A stretch of DNA of 31,937 nt from a virus. The notes under the pieces were generated by a model that was given only the letters and a program-made list of their open reading frames with translations, was not told the DNA's origin and did not search any database. The stretch covers positions 1 to 31,937 of IMG/VR virus record IMGVR_UViG_3300033148_002414; one strand, given 5' to 3'. Below, piece by piece: positions 23,297-31,918 of this stretch (positions are counted from its first letter, which is position 1; the number at the start of each line of letters is the position of its first letter). The position numbers and the translations under genes are program-made.

Positions 23297-24466
23297 ATGT
23301 CAGTAAAAACAAGAACACAATTAAAAAGTCAAAACGACACTGAAATTACACAAAATCCAGACAGATTAGTAACTGGTCAGATATTACATGACAATTTAGA
23401 AGATGTAATTGATAGTGCAGTATTACAAGATGAAAAATATGCAGATGTAACTTCAGCTACTTTTCCTATTGCATCAGATGATTCTTATGCAATAGGGCAA
23501 AAATGGATAGATACAACAACAGATGTAGTTTATGTTTGTGTTGATAATACAGCTTCAACTGCTATATGGAATGCTATGATGAGTAGTAATATTTTAATAT
23601 CAGACGCAGATGAAGATACATTTATTACTACTGATTTAAGTGGAACTGATTCAGATACATTAATTGCACAAGCAAACCAAACTGGATCTGATAAATTGAT
23701 GGGGTGGAGAGACGGAAGTGGAAATGAGTATATACAATTTTTAGCAGATGGAACAATTAAATCAATAGATACTGTTAATCCAGCTAATAGCTCTTGCTCA
23801 GTTAAAGGAAGTCATATTACATTCACAGCACAAGTAGCACAAGGAAGCCGTATAAATGCTGATAAGAGTAGTTATATTGACTTACCCACTACAAATGGAA
23901 TAGATTATTTCAAAATAAAGACGAATCATGTCGATCAATTAGGATTCGTATCTGCATTAGATGTTCATAATGATTTTACGATTAGAGAGAATAGTTTTTC
24001 AATAGGAACTGCTTTGATTGGTAACTTATTAACATTTAACGAATATACAGGAACAAGGAATAGTGTACCAGCAAGAACAATTAATTTAGGCGCACAAACT
24101 TTAGATATAGGAGCTTGGAATCCAATAGATACAAATATTTACGCTCAAGCAGGACGTGCTGTAAATAATCCCGCTTATAAAGGTGGGGATATTAATATTT
24201 TACCAGGCGCAAAAGGACATTCAGGTGCTACTGATGGAGATGTTTTTATAGTATCAACACATGGTAACACAGGATTTAGAACATTAACACCTCAAGAAAT
24301 AATAGATGTAAGTGGAAGCGTTCGAGCAACAGATTTATTTCGAATGCAAGGTTCAACTTCAGGATCTATTGCAGCAATGACTCCAATAGCAGGTGACATT
24401 AGTTACAATACTACTTCAAATAAACACATGGGATATGATGGAACAATTTGGAATAACTTATATTAA
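23297..24466 (+). CDS. Tail fibre-like structural protein
   Basis: The 389-residue protein starts with MSVKTRTQLKSQNDTEITQN and has strand-rich repeats, Asp/Ser/Thr/Gly-rich segments (DLSGTDSDTLIAQANQTGSD, GWRDGSGNEYIQFLADG), and a C-terminal region with SVRATDLFRMQGSTSGSIAA and a final GYDGTIWNNLY. Such composition and the Gly/Asn-rich end are usual for phage fibre or side-structural proteins, in which the C-terminus often carries a chaperone or receptor part. Position in the baseplate block fits. Specificity is unknown. Confidence 0.6.
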   Translation: MSVKTRTQLKSQNDTEITQNPDRLVTGQILHDNLEDVIDSAVLQDEKYADVTSATFPIASDDSYAIGQKWIDTTTDVVYVCVDNTASTAIWNAMMSSNILISDADEDTFITTDLSGTDSDTLIAQANQTGSDKLMGWRDGSGNEYIQFLADGTIKSIDTVNPANSSCSVKGSHITFTAQVAQGSRINADKSSYIDLPTTNGIDYFKIKTNHVDQLGFVSALDVHNDFTIRENSFSIGTALIGNLLTFNEYTGTRNSVPARTINLGAQTLDIGAWNPIDTNIYAQAGRAVNNPAYKGGDINILPGAKGHSGATDGDVFIVSTHGNTGFRTLTPQEIIDVSGSVRATDLFRMQGSTSGSIAAMTPIAGDISYNTTSNKHMGYDGTIWNNLY

Positions 24467-24484
24467 TAATAAAAAATAAAAAAA

Positions 24485-24826
24485 ATGTTAAAAGTAAAAG
24501 CAAATAAATTAAAAACCAATGGGATTCTAATTACAGAACTAACTTATATTAGAATATCATTTACAACAAGATATGGAGAAGTAGATCCAAACAATGAAGA
24601 TAATGTATTAGCATGGATTCAATACAGAGCATGGACAAAAAGTTCATTTGATGAAAGTGGATTAAGTGCTCCAATGTTTACAATAGATGGTATAAATGAT
24701 GAAATTGTTAAATCAATAAATAAAACTGAATCATATGGTTGGGTAGAATTTAATCAATTATTTAAACAATATATGATTGATACACTTGGTTTGGTAGAAA
24801 GTGATTTTGAAATAGTTGGTTTATAA
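24485..24826 (+). CDS. Hypothetical virion-region protein, 113 aa
   Basis: The protein begins MLKVKANKLKTNGILITELT and has a central acidic/beta section (GEVDPNNEDNVLAWIQYRAW) and a helical end. It lies between the fibre gene and a second small gene, with A-rich leader spacing. No family is recognised. It may be a small adaptor of the fibre region, by position only. About 50 bases of sequence without a gene follow its stop. Confidence 0.5.
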   Translation: MLKVKANKLKTNGILITELTYIRISFTTRYGEVDPNNEDNVLAWIQYRAWTKSSFDESGLSAPMFTIDGINDEIVKSINKTESYGWVEFNQLFKQYMIDTLGLVESDFEIVGL

Positions 24827-24877
24827 AATTACATTTAACTACGAATTTCATAGTATTATACAGAAAAATAAATAACA

Positions 24878-25132
24878 ATGACAAAAAGAAATTTTAATTA
24901 CGAAGAACTTAATAAACATATTTACGGAGGATTATTACCGTTCAAATATGATTTTATTGATATTGTAACAAGAAACTTAGCAAACAAACCAACACAAATA
25001 GATTTTTATCAAAACTCAAAAGGAGAAACAAATAGTGTTAAGGCTATGGAATTATATTTAACTTATGATGGTAATAATCTTATTGCAACAATAGAATCTA
25101 AAATACTTATTACAGTAACTGAATCTACATAA
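24878..25132 (+). CDS. Small hypothetical protein, 84 aa
   Basis: The protein reads MTKRNFNYEELNKHIYGGLL at its start and contains QIDFYQNSKGETNSVKAMEL and DGNNLIATIESKIL. Its two-strand, one-loop pattern (residue type QxxFYxNxKGE) resembles small fibre-adaptor proteins of Bacteroidetes phages, but this is a weak impression. It precedes the beta-helix gene by 10 bases and is likely co-translated with it. Confidence 0.45.
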   Translation: MTKRNFNYEELNKHIYGGLLPFKYDFIDIVTRNLANKPTQIDFYQNSKGETNSVKAMELYLTYDGNNLIATIESKILITVTEST

Positions 25133-25142
25133 AATAGAAAAC

Positions 25143-27269
25143 ATGAACGAAAGTAAAAAAATGAATATAGCAGATTATTTAGTCTGGGAATTAATAGATA
25201 TTTTTGATTCTGGAGATGTAAGTTATGATAATACTATAATTGTGGCTAAATCAGGTGCTCAATATAATAGTATTAAAGCTGCATATGATTATGTATTAAC
25301 TCAGTCTCCTTCTTCATCTAATAGATGGGTAATTTTAGTTTATCCAGGAGTTTATACAGAAGATCCAATAACTTTAACTTCTTATGTAGATTTAAAACCA
25401 GTTGGAGAAAGATTTACAACTAAAATAATTGCTAATGATATAAATAATCCGCTTTTTACAACTTTTGGTTTTGGACCAACATCTGTTCAGGATTTTTCAT
25501 TAGAAGGTCCTGCAAGTTCATCTATTTTTTATAATAATACTGCTTCAATAGCATTACAAGTTAATAATTGTCAATTTGCAGATGCTTTATATGCTTTACA
25601 TTGTGATAAAGGTTTAATTGATATTACAAATATTGGAACCACTCCTACTTCTGCAATGGAAAATATGGTAAGAGTTACTGAATCTGGAAGTGTTTCATTG
25701 CATTTCTGTGATATCAGGAGTAGTGCAGCATTTGAAAATTTTATTTATTGTGAAAGTGGTTCTTTGAATTTCGGAGATATATATTTGAATTCTCCAAATG
25801 TAAATGTTGGAATATGTGCAGTTGGTTCTTCTTTGGTTAGTGGGCACAATTTTACTATGTCAGAAGGAACTACAGCTTTAAAATTAGACGGTAGTACACT
25901 ATTTGATAGTAGTACATTAAGATTAGAAGGTAATTTAATAACACACATTGAAATATTAAATAATTCTGTAAAATGTCATGCTTTAAGTGGAGAATTAGAT
26001 ACAGATAAATTTGTTTTTTCGCAAGGTTATGCAAATGATATTATGACCTTCGTAGATACTAAAGAAGATGATGAAGGTTTTAAAATATTTGGTGAATTAG
26101 GAGTAGGAAGGCCAGAGAGAGGTTCTGAGTCTGTATTTGGAGAAGGAGACTCTTATACTCGTGGAATGTTAGTTTATACTTATGATGGTTCAACTTATGT
26201 AGATGTAAGTGAAGAGGCAAGAAGTGCAAGTGAATCTACATTTACATTTCCTAACATTAATTCAGGTAGTGCTATTTATGTAGCAAGTAGTTTACCAAAT
26301 GGAGATTATTTAAAACATTATGGAATAAAAACAAAAGTAAATACTCCAGTGACACTTGGAACAGGAGATATAATTATAGAATATTGGAATGGTAGTATAT
26401 GGGCAGAAATAAATGGGATGGAAACAGATGCAGGAGATAAATACTTACCATATGCAGAAAATTATTTTCACAACTCTGGAAGTTATCAAATTAGATATGA
26501 TTCGGAACTTGCAAATGATAACTGGACCAAAAACAACCCAATGTCAATAAGTAAGAGTTATTATTGGATGCGTTTTAGAATTTCCAGTGATATAACAACA
26601 ACTCCTATATTAGAACAATTCAAATTACATACAAATAGAAAAGAAATAAATTCAGATGGTTATGTAGAATATTTTGGTAGTGCAAGACCTAAAAAAACTT
26701 TACCTTGGTCAATAACAGATGCAATTGCTTGGAGTAGTTCCCCAGGGGACCAAGATTTATTTGTATTAGACAGCGATGATGGCGATGATTATGATATAGG
26801 ATTTGGTAGAACAGAAAACAGTTTTTCAGCCAACGCAAGAGACAGAATAAGTATTGGAATACCAATACCAGAAGATTTTGATACTTCTTCTCCTATTAAA
26901 TTAAATGTTTATTGGATGGGAACAAGTGATACAGCAGGTAATATAAATTGGAAAGTATCAAGTGGTGTTGTAGCAATTGGAGATGGAATTACGACAGCAA
27001 TTGGAGATGCACCAAATTCATTACGCTCTGGCTTCATTAGTGATGGTTTAGAAGCTGTGGGAACAAATGAATCAGACATATTAAAAAGAACAACAATAAC
27101 ATTTTACGTTTCAGAAGGAATAGCAAGTTATACAGATGGATCAGGAGATATATTAGTTATTTCATTAATTTCAGATGGAACAGACGGAACAGATACTTAT
27201 CCTGGAGCTCGTAATGTATTAAATATTAAAGCAACTTATACAGCTTGGAATGAAGGAGCACATGTATAA
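25143..27269 (+). CDS. Right-handed beta-helix tail fibre/spike protein
   Basis: At 708 residues this is among the largest products. Residues 30-120 read like the first turns of a pectate lyase or pectin esterase-type helix (VAKSGAQYNSIKAAYDYVL, RWVILVYPGVYTED, SYVDLKPVGERF), followed by short repeating turns (LQVNNCQFADALYALHCDKG) to about residue 280. The second half has strand-rich domains including EYWNGSIWAEINGMETDAG and YYWMRFRISSD. Beta-helix phage proteins often bind or cut surface polysaccharide. No catalytic residues can be assigned with confidence, so it may be an adhesin. It could be the main host-range protein. Confidence 0.65.
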   Translation: MNESKKMNIADYLVWELIDIFDSGDVSYDNTIIVAKSGAQYNSIKAAYDYVLTQSPSSSNRWVILVYPGVYTEDPITLTSYVDLKPVGERFTTKIIANDINNPLFTTFGFGPTSVQDFSLEGPASSSIFYNNTASIALQVNNCQFADALYALHCDKGLIDITNIGTTPTSAMENMVRVTESGSVSLHFCDIRSSAAFENFIYCESGSLNFGDIYLNSPNVNVGICAVGSSLVSGHNFTMSEGTTALKLDGSTLFDSSTLRLEGNLITHIEILNNSVKCHALSGELDTDKFVFSQGYANDIMTFVDTKEDDEGFKIFGELGVGRPERGSESVFGEGDSYTRGMLVYTYDGSTYVDVSEEARSASESTFTFPNINSGSAIYVASSLPNGDYLKHYGIKTKVNTPVTLGTGDIIIEYWNGSIWAEINGMETDAGDKYLPYAENYFHNSGSYQIRYDSELANDNWTKNNPMSISKSYYWMRFRISSDITTTPILEQFKLHTNRKEINSDGYVEYFGSARPKKTLPWSITDAIAWSSSPGDQDLFVLDSDDGDDYDIGFGRTENSFSANARDRISIGIPIPEDFDTSSPIKLNVYWMGTSDTAGNINWKVSSGVVAIGDGITTAIGDAPNSLRSGFISDGLEAVGTNESDILKRTTITFYVSEGIASYTDGSGDILVISLISDGTDGTDTYPGARNVLNIKATYTAWNEGAHV

Positions 27270-27284
27270 TAAATTAAAAATAAA

Positions 27285-27896
27285 ATGGAATTCTTAGGAA
27301 TAGATATTAATCAATTAAGTCAATGGGGAATTATTATAATAGCAATATTGTATATTTCTTGGGATATAATAAAAAGATTAATAAGTAAGTCAGAAATAAC
27401 AAAATCTGCAACAAAACAAACAAAAGTATTAGAAAAAATAAGTAATAATTTAGATAAACAATCTGAAATAAATTATAAAATATTAGAATATCTAAATACA
27501 ATACAAAAAACTTATTCAGATGAATTAGGAGATGATCAATATCGTATATTCATATTGAGATTAACTTATACTGCTAAATTAAGAATAAGGCATTTTGTAG
27601 TAGAAATCATAGAACAGAACCATTTATTTGAAAACAAAGATAAAGTTAAAGAAAAAATAGAGTCTTTCGTAAATAATTTATATCAGAAAGATTGTATAGA
27701 CTTAAAACAATTCAAATATAAAAATACAGTAATAAACAATTTTATGGAAGAAGTTTGGACTCAAGAAATAGTAGAAGGTTTAATTAATGCTATTTATGGA
27801 AATGAAAAAAAGGAAGACAAAATTAAATATTCTTCTTTCTTCTTAAAAACTAAATTCCAGGATATTTATAATTCATTTTTAAACCATTTGAACTAA
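27285..27896 (+). CDS. Membrane-anchored coiled-coil protein of unknown role
   Basis: The 203-residue protein has one hydrophobic segment near the N-terminus (WGIIIIAILYISWDII, residues about 14-29), then a charged coiled coil (TKVLEKISNNLDKQSEINYKI) and a helical C-terminal half with ENKDKVKEKIESFVNNLYQ. A single membrane anchor plus long helix resembles holin, spanin or exclusion proteins, and the module is otherwise virion genes. I cannot assign it. No holin exists next to the lysin, so this is one candidate. The ATG is 15 bases after the beta-helix gene stop. Confidence 0.45.
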   Translation: MEFLGIDINQLSQWGIIIIAILYISWDIIKRLISKSEITKSATKQTKVLEKISNNLDKQSEINYKILEYLNTIQKTYSDELGDDQYRIFILRLTYTAKLRIRHFVVEIIEQNHLFENKDKVKEKIESFVNNLYQKDCIDLKQFKYKNTVINNFMEEVWTQEIVEGLINAIYGNEKKEDKIKYSSFFLKTKFQDIYNSFLNHLN

Positions 27897-27902
27897 AAAC
27901 TA

Positions 27903-27992
27903 TGAAAGGAGTAATATATCAAGTAATAACAAATAAAAATAAAAACTATGGCCAGAACGATAGACGCAATTTTTCAGGAAATAATAACTGAA
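27903..27992 (+). pseudogene. Possible remnant of a GIY-YIG endonuclease start
   Basis: A 29-codon frame begins MKGVIYQVITNKNKNYGQ. It resembles the start of the intact endonuclease at 18572 (KGIIYKATNIKNNKSYIGQ) but soon loses sense and ends in TGA. It crosses the start of the baseplate J gene in another frame, where YGQ is read from the start of the J gene. It could be a deletion scar of a homing endonuclease or chance. Confidence 0.3.
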
Positions 27993-28811
27993 AAAATAAA
28001 TCAAGCTACATTAAAAGATAAATTATTAAATGAGGACGGAACTTCTTCATTATCAACAGAACAAGATTTATTAGATTCGTTAAAAACGACAAGTAAAGTT
28101 GCTATATGGAAATTATGGGCTTATATCACATCAGTTGTTATATGGGCACATGAAAATCTTTGGGACTTATTTAAAGTTGAAATAGAAACTATTAAAGAAA
28201 GTGCATTTGTTGCTTCTTTATTGTGGTGGACAGAAAAATGTAAGGTGTGGCAATTTGGATATAGCCTAACTATTGATTCAGATGATTATTCAGTTGGTTA
28301 TGATACAATAGATGATACAGTACAATATATTGAACATGCAGCAGCCATTGAATCTGGAGGCAAAGTAATTTTAAAAGTAAGAAGAGAAACATCAGATATA
28401 TTAAGTGCTGAGGAATTAGAAAGTTTTGAATCTTATGTTTTTCAATTAAAATTTGCTGGAACAAGAGTAATAATTTGGAACTTTGAAAGCGATAAATTAA
28501 AATTGTATTATGATGTTTATTATGATCCAATCGTTGGTTTAACTACAATACAAGCTAATGTGGAAACTATTATAGATGATTATTTAGATAACATTGAATT
28601 CAATAGTGAAGTTGATATAACTCAATTAACAGATAATATTCAGACAGTAGAAGGTGTAAAAGCAATAACGTTTACCAGTGGAGAAGGAAGAGCTGATTAT
28701 GCTTCAACATTTACTAATATAGATAATTATTATAGTTCTATTGCAGGTTATTGTAGCATTGATCCGCTTTCCCCATTAAGTACAACTCTTAATTACATAG
28801 CAAAATATTAA
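27948..28811 (+). CDS. Baseplate J-like wedge protein (Mu gp47 type)
   Basis: The 287-residue protein has a basic start (MARTIDAIFQEIITEKI), a Trp-rich helix region (KLWAYITSVVIWAHENLW) and a C-terminal section typical of baseplate J proteins: FAGTRVIIWNFESDKLKLYY, DVYYDPIVGL, then VETIIDDYLDNIEFNSEVDI and LTDNIQTVEGVKAITF. The last blocks match the J/gp6-type domain that closes the wedge ring. The gene is separated from the hub and gp25-like genes by about 5 kb of fibre genes. In Mu, gp46, gp47 and gp48 are adjacent, so the order is rearranged here. Confidence 0.7.
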   Translation: MARTIDAIFQEIITEKINQATLKDKLLNEDGTSSLSTEQDLLDSLKTTSKVAIWKLWAYITSVVIWAHENLWDLFKVEIETIKESAFVASLLWWTEKCKVWQFGYSLTIDSDDYSVGYDTIDDTVQYIEHAAAIESGGKVILKVRRETSDILSAEELESFESYVFQLKFAGTRVIIWNFESDKLKLYYDVYYDPIVGLTTIQANVETIIDDYLDNIEFNSEVDITQLTDNIQTVEGVKAITFTSGEGRADYASTFTNIDNYYSSIAGYCSIDPLSPLSTTLNYIAKY

Positions 28812-28814
28812 AAA

Positions 28815-29621
28815 ATGATACAAATTAGTTTCAATAGAATAATTAAAGATTTATTACCAACAGTATTAAAGATTAAAATTAATACAACAAATAATCTATA
28901 TCAATGGTTAGTAAGTCTTATAGCACCAGTCAAAGCATTATATGTTGATTATTTAGCTTATAGAAGTGATTCTTTATATGAAATAAATCACACAGGACAA
29001 GTATTAAGTTTAGAACATATATTAAATAAAAATTTTGGGACACCATTTCCAATTGACCACTCTGGAAGTATATATATCGGAGATGGTAATTGGTTAGAAG
29101 AAACTTACTTATTTAATAATGTTGATTGGGGGTCTCCATTAAATGATGAACCAGTTTACTTATTTGATAATAGTGAAATGGCATTTGTTAGTGGAAGTAA
29201 TATATTATTAGAAAACTTTCCAAGTGGAGCAACTTACTTAGATGGTGTTTTTGAACCTACATTTGATATCGATGGAAAACAAAGCTATCAACAAGTAGAT
29301 GATAATGATGTAAAATTAGAATGGAGTGGTAGTTGGTATTTATACGATAGTTTAGATACTTATTATACTTCGACAGAAAATAAAGAAGTAAGATGGGTAG
29401 AAACTTTTACTGATTATGCAAGTGGTTCAATTTTATCAGATTGGAATATAAAATATCTTACTTATACATATGAAATGACAGAGTATGATGATGATGATAT
29501 TGATTTTAACGTATATGTACCAATGTCAATATATAGTTTACCAGAAAATGTTAATATAATTAATGCTTATGTAAGTAAATATAAGGTGGCTGGATATACT
29601 TATCAAATAATACCATATTAA
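28815..29621 (+). CDS. Tail protein I-like (Mu gp48 position)
   Basis: The 268-residue protein begins MIQISFNRIIKDLLPTVLKI, with an N-terminal helix pair (YQWLVSLIAPVKALYVDYLA), LYEINHTGQVLSLEHILNKN and IYIGDGNW, then a strand-rich acidic C-terminus. The motif series (Leu-rich start, LAYR, NHTGQVxxLE, YIGDG) recurs in Bacteroidetes Mu-like phages after baseplate J, in the position of Mu gp48/P2 gpI. It probably links wedge and fibres. It starts 3 bases after the J stop. Confidence 0.6.
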   Translation: MIQISFNRIIKDLLPTVLKIKINTTNNLYQWLVSLIAPVKALYVDYLAYRSDSLYEINHTGQVLSLEHILNKNFGTPFPIDHSGSIYIGDGNWLEETYLFNNVDWGSPLNDEPVYLFDNSEMAFVSGSNILLENFPSGATYLDGVFEPTFDIDGKQSYQQVDDNDVKLEWSGSWYLYDSLDTYYTSTENKEVRWVETFTDYASGSILSDWNIKYLTYTYEMTEYDDDDIDFNVYVPMSIYSLPENVNIINAYVSKYKVAGYTYQIIPY

Positions 29622-29642
29622 AAAACTAAAAAATAAAATAAA

Positions 29643-30524
29643 ATGAATAGAATAAAATTCACAGATTATACAGGTGGTCTACCATTAAAAAATAATGACT
29701 TAGAAAGAGTAGAAGAAACTATTAAGGGAAATGATTATGAAGCTCTAAAAGCTATTACTTCTACTACAAATTTCATATTACATGGCATGGTATGGACACT
29801 TGCAACTACAACGGTTGGAAGTGGTGCAATAGTTCATACAGGAGAAATATATACTACAACTAATTTTTTAACATCTGTTTCAGATATAGATAATGTTTGG
29901 GTTGTTAGTGATTATACTTATGATTCAGATGGTTTAAAAGTATATAAAGATGGTGTATCACATGATACATGGCAGAATAGACAATGTAAATATATCGAAC
30001 AAGTAGCTACACCAGTAGGATATGATTGGTATGTCAGCTACAGTAGTTTAGCAAGATATGAAGAAAAACTAATAGATAAAGTGTTTGATGATTATACTCA
30101 TTTCTTTACTGAATTACAGACATTTTATGATTCAGACGTTAAAACTTGGACTGCATTGAGTTATGGAAGTGGATATAATGATGGTAGTACTGCAACACCT
30201 TTAAAATACACATTAGATAGTTTAGGAAATGTTAATATTAGAGGACTTTTAAATACTACTACAATGCCAAAAGCTGGATTTATTGGAGCTAATGTAGCCT
30301 TTGTTTTACCATCTGAAATTAGACCTTCTTATGATTTTGACTTTATAGTTAATATGAATTATATAAAAACTTACGAAGAATCAGCTGTAACATATTATGA
30401 AAATGCAAATGGGATTATTATTGCTCAGACAGGTGGAAATTGTTATTTAACTTGTTATGATACAGTTTCAAATACAGGAACAACTTTTTCTACAATGATA
30501 AACTTATCTTATAAATTAGATTAA
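29643..30524 (+). CDS. Terminal tail fibre protein
   Basis: The 293-residue protein is the last rightward gene. It has an N-terminal attachment-like start (MNRIKFTDYTGGLPLKNNDLE), Gly/Thr-rich strand repeats (ATTTVGSGAIVHTGEIYTTT), a helical knob region (KLIDKVFDDYTHFFTELQ) and a C-terminal beta segment (YSDGLGN-type repeats, NIRGLLNTTTMPKAGF) ending INLSYKLD. The layout fits a tail fibre or tail tip protein. It ends about 24 bases before the terminator at 30549. No receptor-binding motif can be named. Confidence 0.6.
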   Translation: MNRIKFTDYTGGLPLKNNDLERVEETIKGNDYEALKAITSTTNFILHGMVWTLATTTVGSGAIVHTGEIYTTTNFLTSVSDIDNVWVVSDYTYDSDGLKVYKDGVSHDTWQNRQCKYIEQVATPVGYDWYVSYSSLARYEEKLIDKVFDDYTHFFTELQTFYDSDVKTWTALSYGSGYNDGSTATPLKYTLDSLGNVNIRGLLNTTTMPKAGFIGANVAFVLPSEIRPSYDFDFIVNMNYIKTYEESAVTYYENANGIIIAQTGGNCYLTCYDTVSNTGTTFSTMINLSYKLD

Positions 30525-30548
30525 AATATTGTTTTGTTTTTTATAGAG

Positions 30549-30580
30549 AAAGGGCTGTAAATTATTTTACAACCCTTTTT
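30549..30580. terminator. Bidirectional terminator between convergent gene groups
   Basis: AAAGGGCTGTAAA (30549-30561) pairs with TTTACAACCCTTT (30566-30578) with one mismatch and a 4-base loop. The right arm ends in TTTTT (30576-30580). On the reverse strand the stem also ends in T's. It stands between the rightward virion genes and the leftward group, 24 bases after the fibre stop and 12 bases before the leftward gene's stop, so it ends both arms. Confidence 0.75.
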
Positions 30581-30592
30581 CACTAAACTAAA

Positions 30593-31297
30593 CTAATTGA
30601 AGAAACTTGTACCTTCTTTTATTGATTTATTAATATCATTTGTAACTATTTTTCTAAAATTGTCTGCTCTTCTTAAACAGAAACGTGAATTTATAGAACC
30701 CCAATTTATCCCATTATTTGTTTTAAATTCTATTACTTGAAACATTTCTTTAGTTCTATCATTATCATTATATACTTCAAGTAAATCTTCATGTCTCATT
30801 GTTCCTTCTGGATATTTTTTAAATTCAAATACAATCATTACTGCTGTTTCATTGCCAATTAAATGTTTTTCTTTATTTTCATGATAATAATCAGTTAATT
30901 TTCCTAATAAATCTTTCTTTAATTGTTCTCTTCCATCATATATATTTTCATTTTGCTTTTTAACTGTTTTCTTAATTACTTTTGTTTTTACTTTTTTTGG
31001 TTTAACTGTTTTTTCTATTTCGAGAGTTGTATCAATATTATAATCTATTTTGTATTCTTTAATATCTTCTTCTATATTAAATCCTAATTCTTTTTTATTT
31101 ATTATAATATCTAACCTTATTTTTTCAATGTCTTCTTGTAAGCATTTTATATCTAATTCAGTTTTGTATTTAAAGATAGAATCTGTTTCATTCTGACGTT
31201 TAAAGTTATCTACTACATTATTCACATTTGTTAAAAGAATAATTGTTAAGAAGAATACGAATACGATGTTAAAGATGAGTTGGAATTTGTTTTTCAT
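30593..31297 (-). CDS. Membrane-anchored protein of unknown function, 234 aa
   Basis: The leftward protein begins with a hydrophobic segment (residues about 6-24, LIFNIVFVFFLTIILLT) after a few basic residues. A charged helical region follows (LDIKCLQEDIEKIRLDIIIN), then a Lys-rich low-complexity stretch (VKPKKVKTKVIKKTVKKQN) and a soluble C-terminal domain (REQLKKDLLGKLTDYYHENK, RHEDLLEVYND, INWGSINSRFCLRRADNFRK). The topology suggests an anchored protein with the domain outside or inside the cytoplasm. A spanin-like, host-exclusion or envelope-modifying role is possible. No family is recognised. It follows the sigma gene in the same direction. Confidence 0.5.
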   Translation of the reverse strand: MKNKFQLIFNIVFVFFLTIILLTNVNNVVDNFKRQNETDSIFKYKTELDIKCLQEDIEKIRLDIIINKKELGFNIEEDIKEYKIDYNIDTTLEIEKTVKPKKVKTKVIKKTVKKQNENIYDGREQLKKDLLGKLTDYYHENKEKHLIGNETAVMIVFEFKKYPEGTMRHEDLLEVYNDNDRTKEMFQVIEFKTNNGINWGSINSRFCLRRADNFRKIVTNDINKSIKEGTSFFN

Positions 31298-31333
31298 TTT
31301 TAGTTTAGTTTAAATTGTTAGTAATTAGTATTA

Positions 31334-31354
31334 GTTTTTAAAGTATAAATATAA
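31334..31354 (-). promoter_or_regulatory. Leftward early-type promoter candidate
   Basis: Read on the reverse strand the bases form TTATATTTATACTTTAAAAAC, similar to the early promoter candidates near the divergent region. It lies in the 72-base gap between the sigma gene and the membrane-protein gene and could give the latter an extra start point. Confidence 0.4.
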
Positions 31355-31369
31355 CTATAAAAGATATAT

Positions 31370-31918
31370 TTAACAAGTAAAATTACATATTTCTTTATTT
31401 TTTTTTAATTTGTCTCTTAATATTTTTATTCCTTCGGTTCTGTATCTATAATATTGAGTTTTATATTTAATATTCATAAAATCCATAATATATTTATAAC
31501 TTTTATCTTTAATAAATAATAAATATAAGAGAGTATTGTATGGTTTTTCTAAATCTCTAATTATATCTTTTATTAATTCTTTACCATTATTATATGTTAT
31601 TTTATCGTATTTTATTAATATTTTTAAGTTTTTTATTCTTAAATGTTTTTTTTGTTCTCTGAGTTGATCCATAAAAGTATTTTTGTAGATAGCGTTTATC
31701 CAGGTTGTAAACTCATATTTATTATTATACAAATCTATTTTATTCCATATCTTTATAATAGTTTTTGAAATTATTTCTTCTGTTTCATAATTCTTATACT
31801 GAATAGAATATAAATTAAAATGAGTTATTAAATGTGGATACAATTTGTTGAATGTAGTTGTTTTTCTATCTACTTTAAATTGTTTACCATATTTATTAAT
31901 GTAATCGTTGTTTTTCAT
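31370..31918 (-). CDS. ECF-type sigma factor
   Basis: The 182-residue protein has a sigma region 2 at residues about 46-90: TEEIISKTIIKIWNKIDLYN and EFTTWINAIYKNTFMDQLREQKK, the standard pattern (EDxxQxTFxxxW...F..WLxxIARN...D.LR). Region 4 is at about 116-171: LIKDIIRDLEKPYNTLLYLL and KSYKYIMDFMNIKYKTQYYRYRTEGIKILRD. It lacks region 1 and most of region 3, as in ECF sigma factors. Bacteroidetes RNA polymerase would carry it to phage promoters. The late motif in this window is the obvious candidate target. Its start is preceded by AAACTAAAAACAAA. Confidence 0.85.
   Translation of the reverse strand: MKNNDYINKYGKQFKVDRKTTTFNKLYPHLITHFNLYSIQYKNYETEEIISKTIIKIWNKIDLYNNKYEFTTWINAIYKNTFMDQLREQKKHLRIKNLKILIKYDKITYNNGKELIKDIIRDLEKPYNTLLYLLFIKDKSYKYIMDFMNIKYKTQYYRYRTEGIKILRDKLKKNKEICNFTC

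Noticed and set aside
29512-29522. AACGTATATGT inside the I-like gene, near-match to the late motif
   Set aside because: It lacks the TAATAAA part, lies within a coding frame, and no gene starts nearby.
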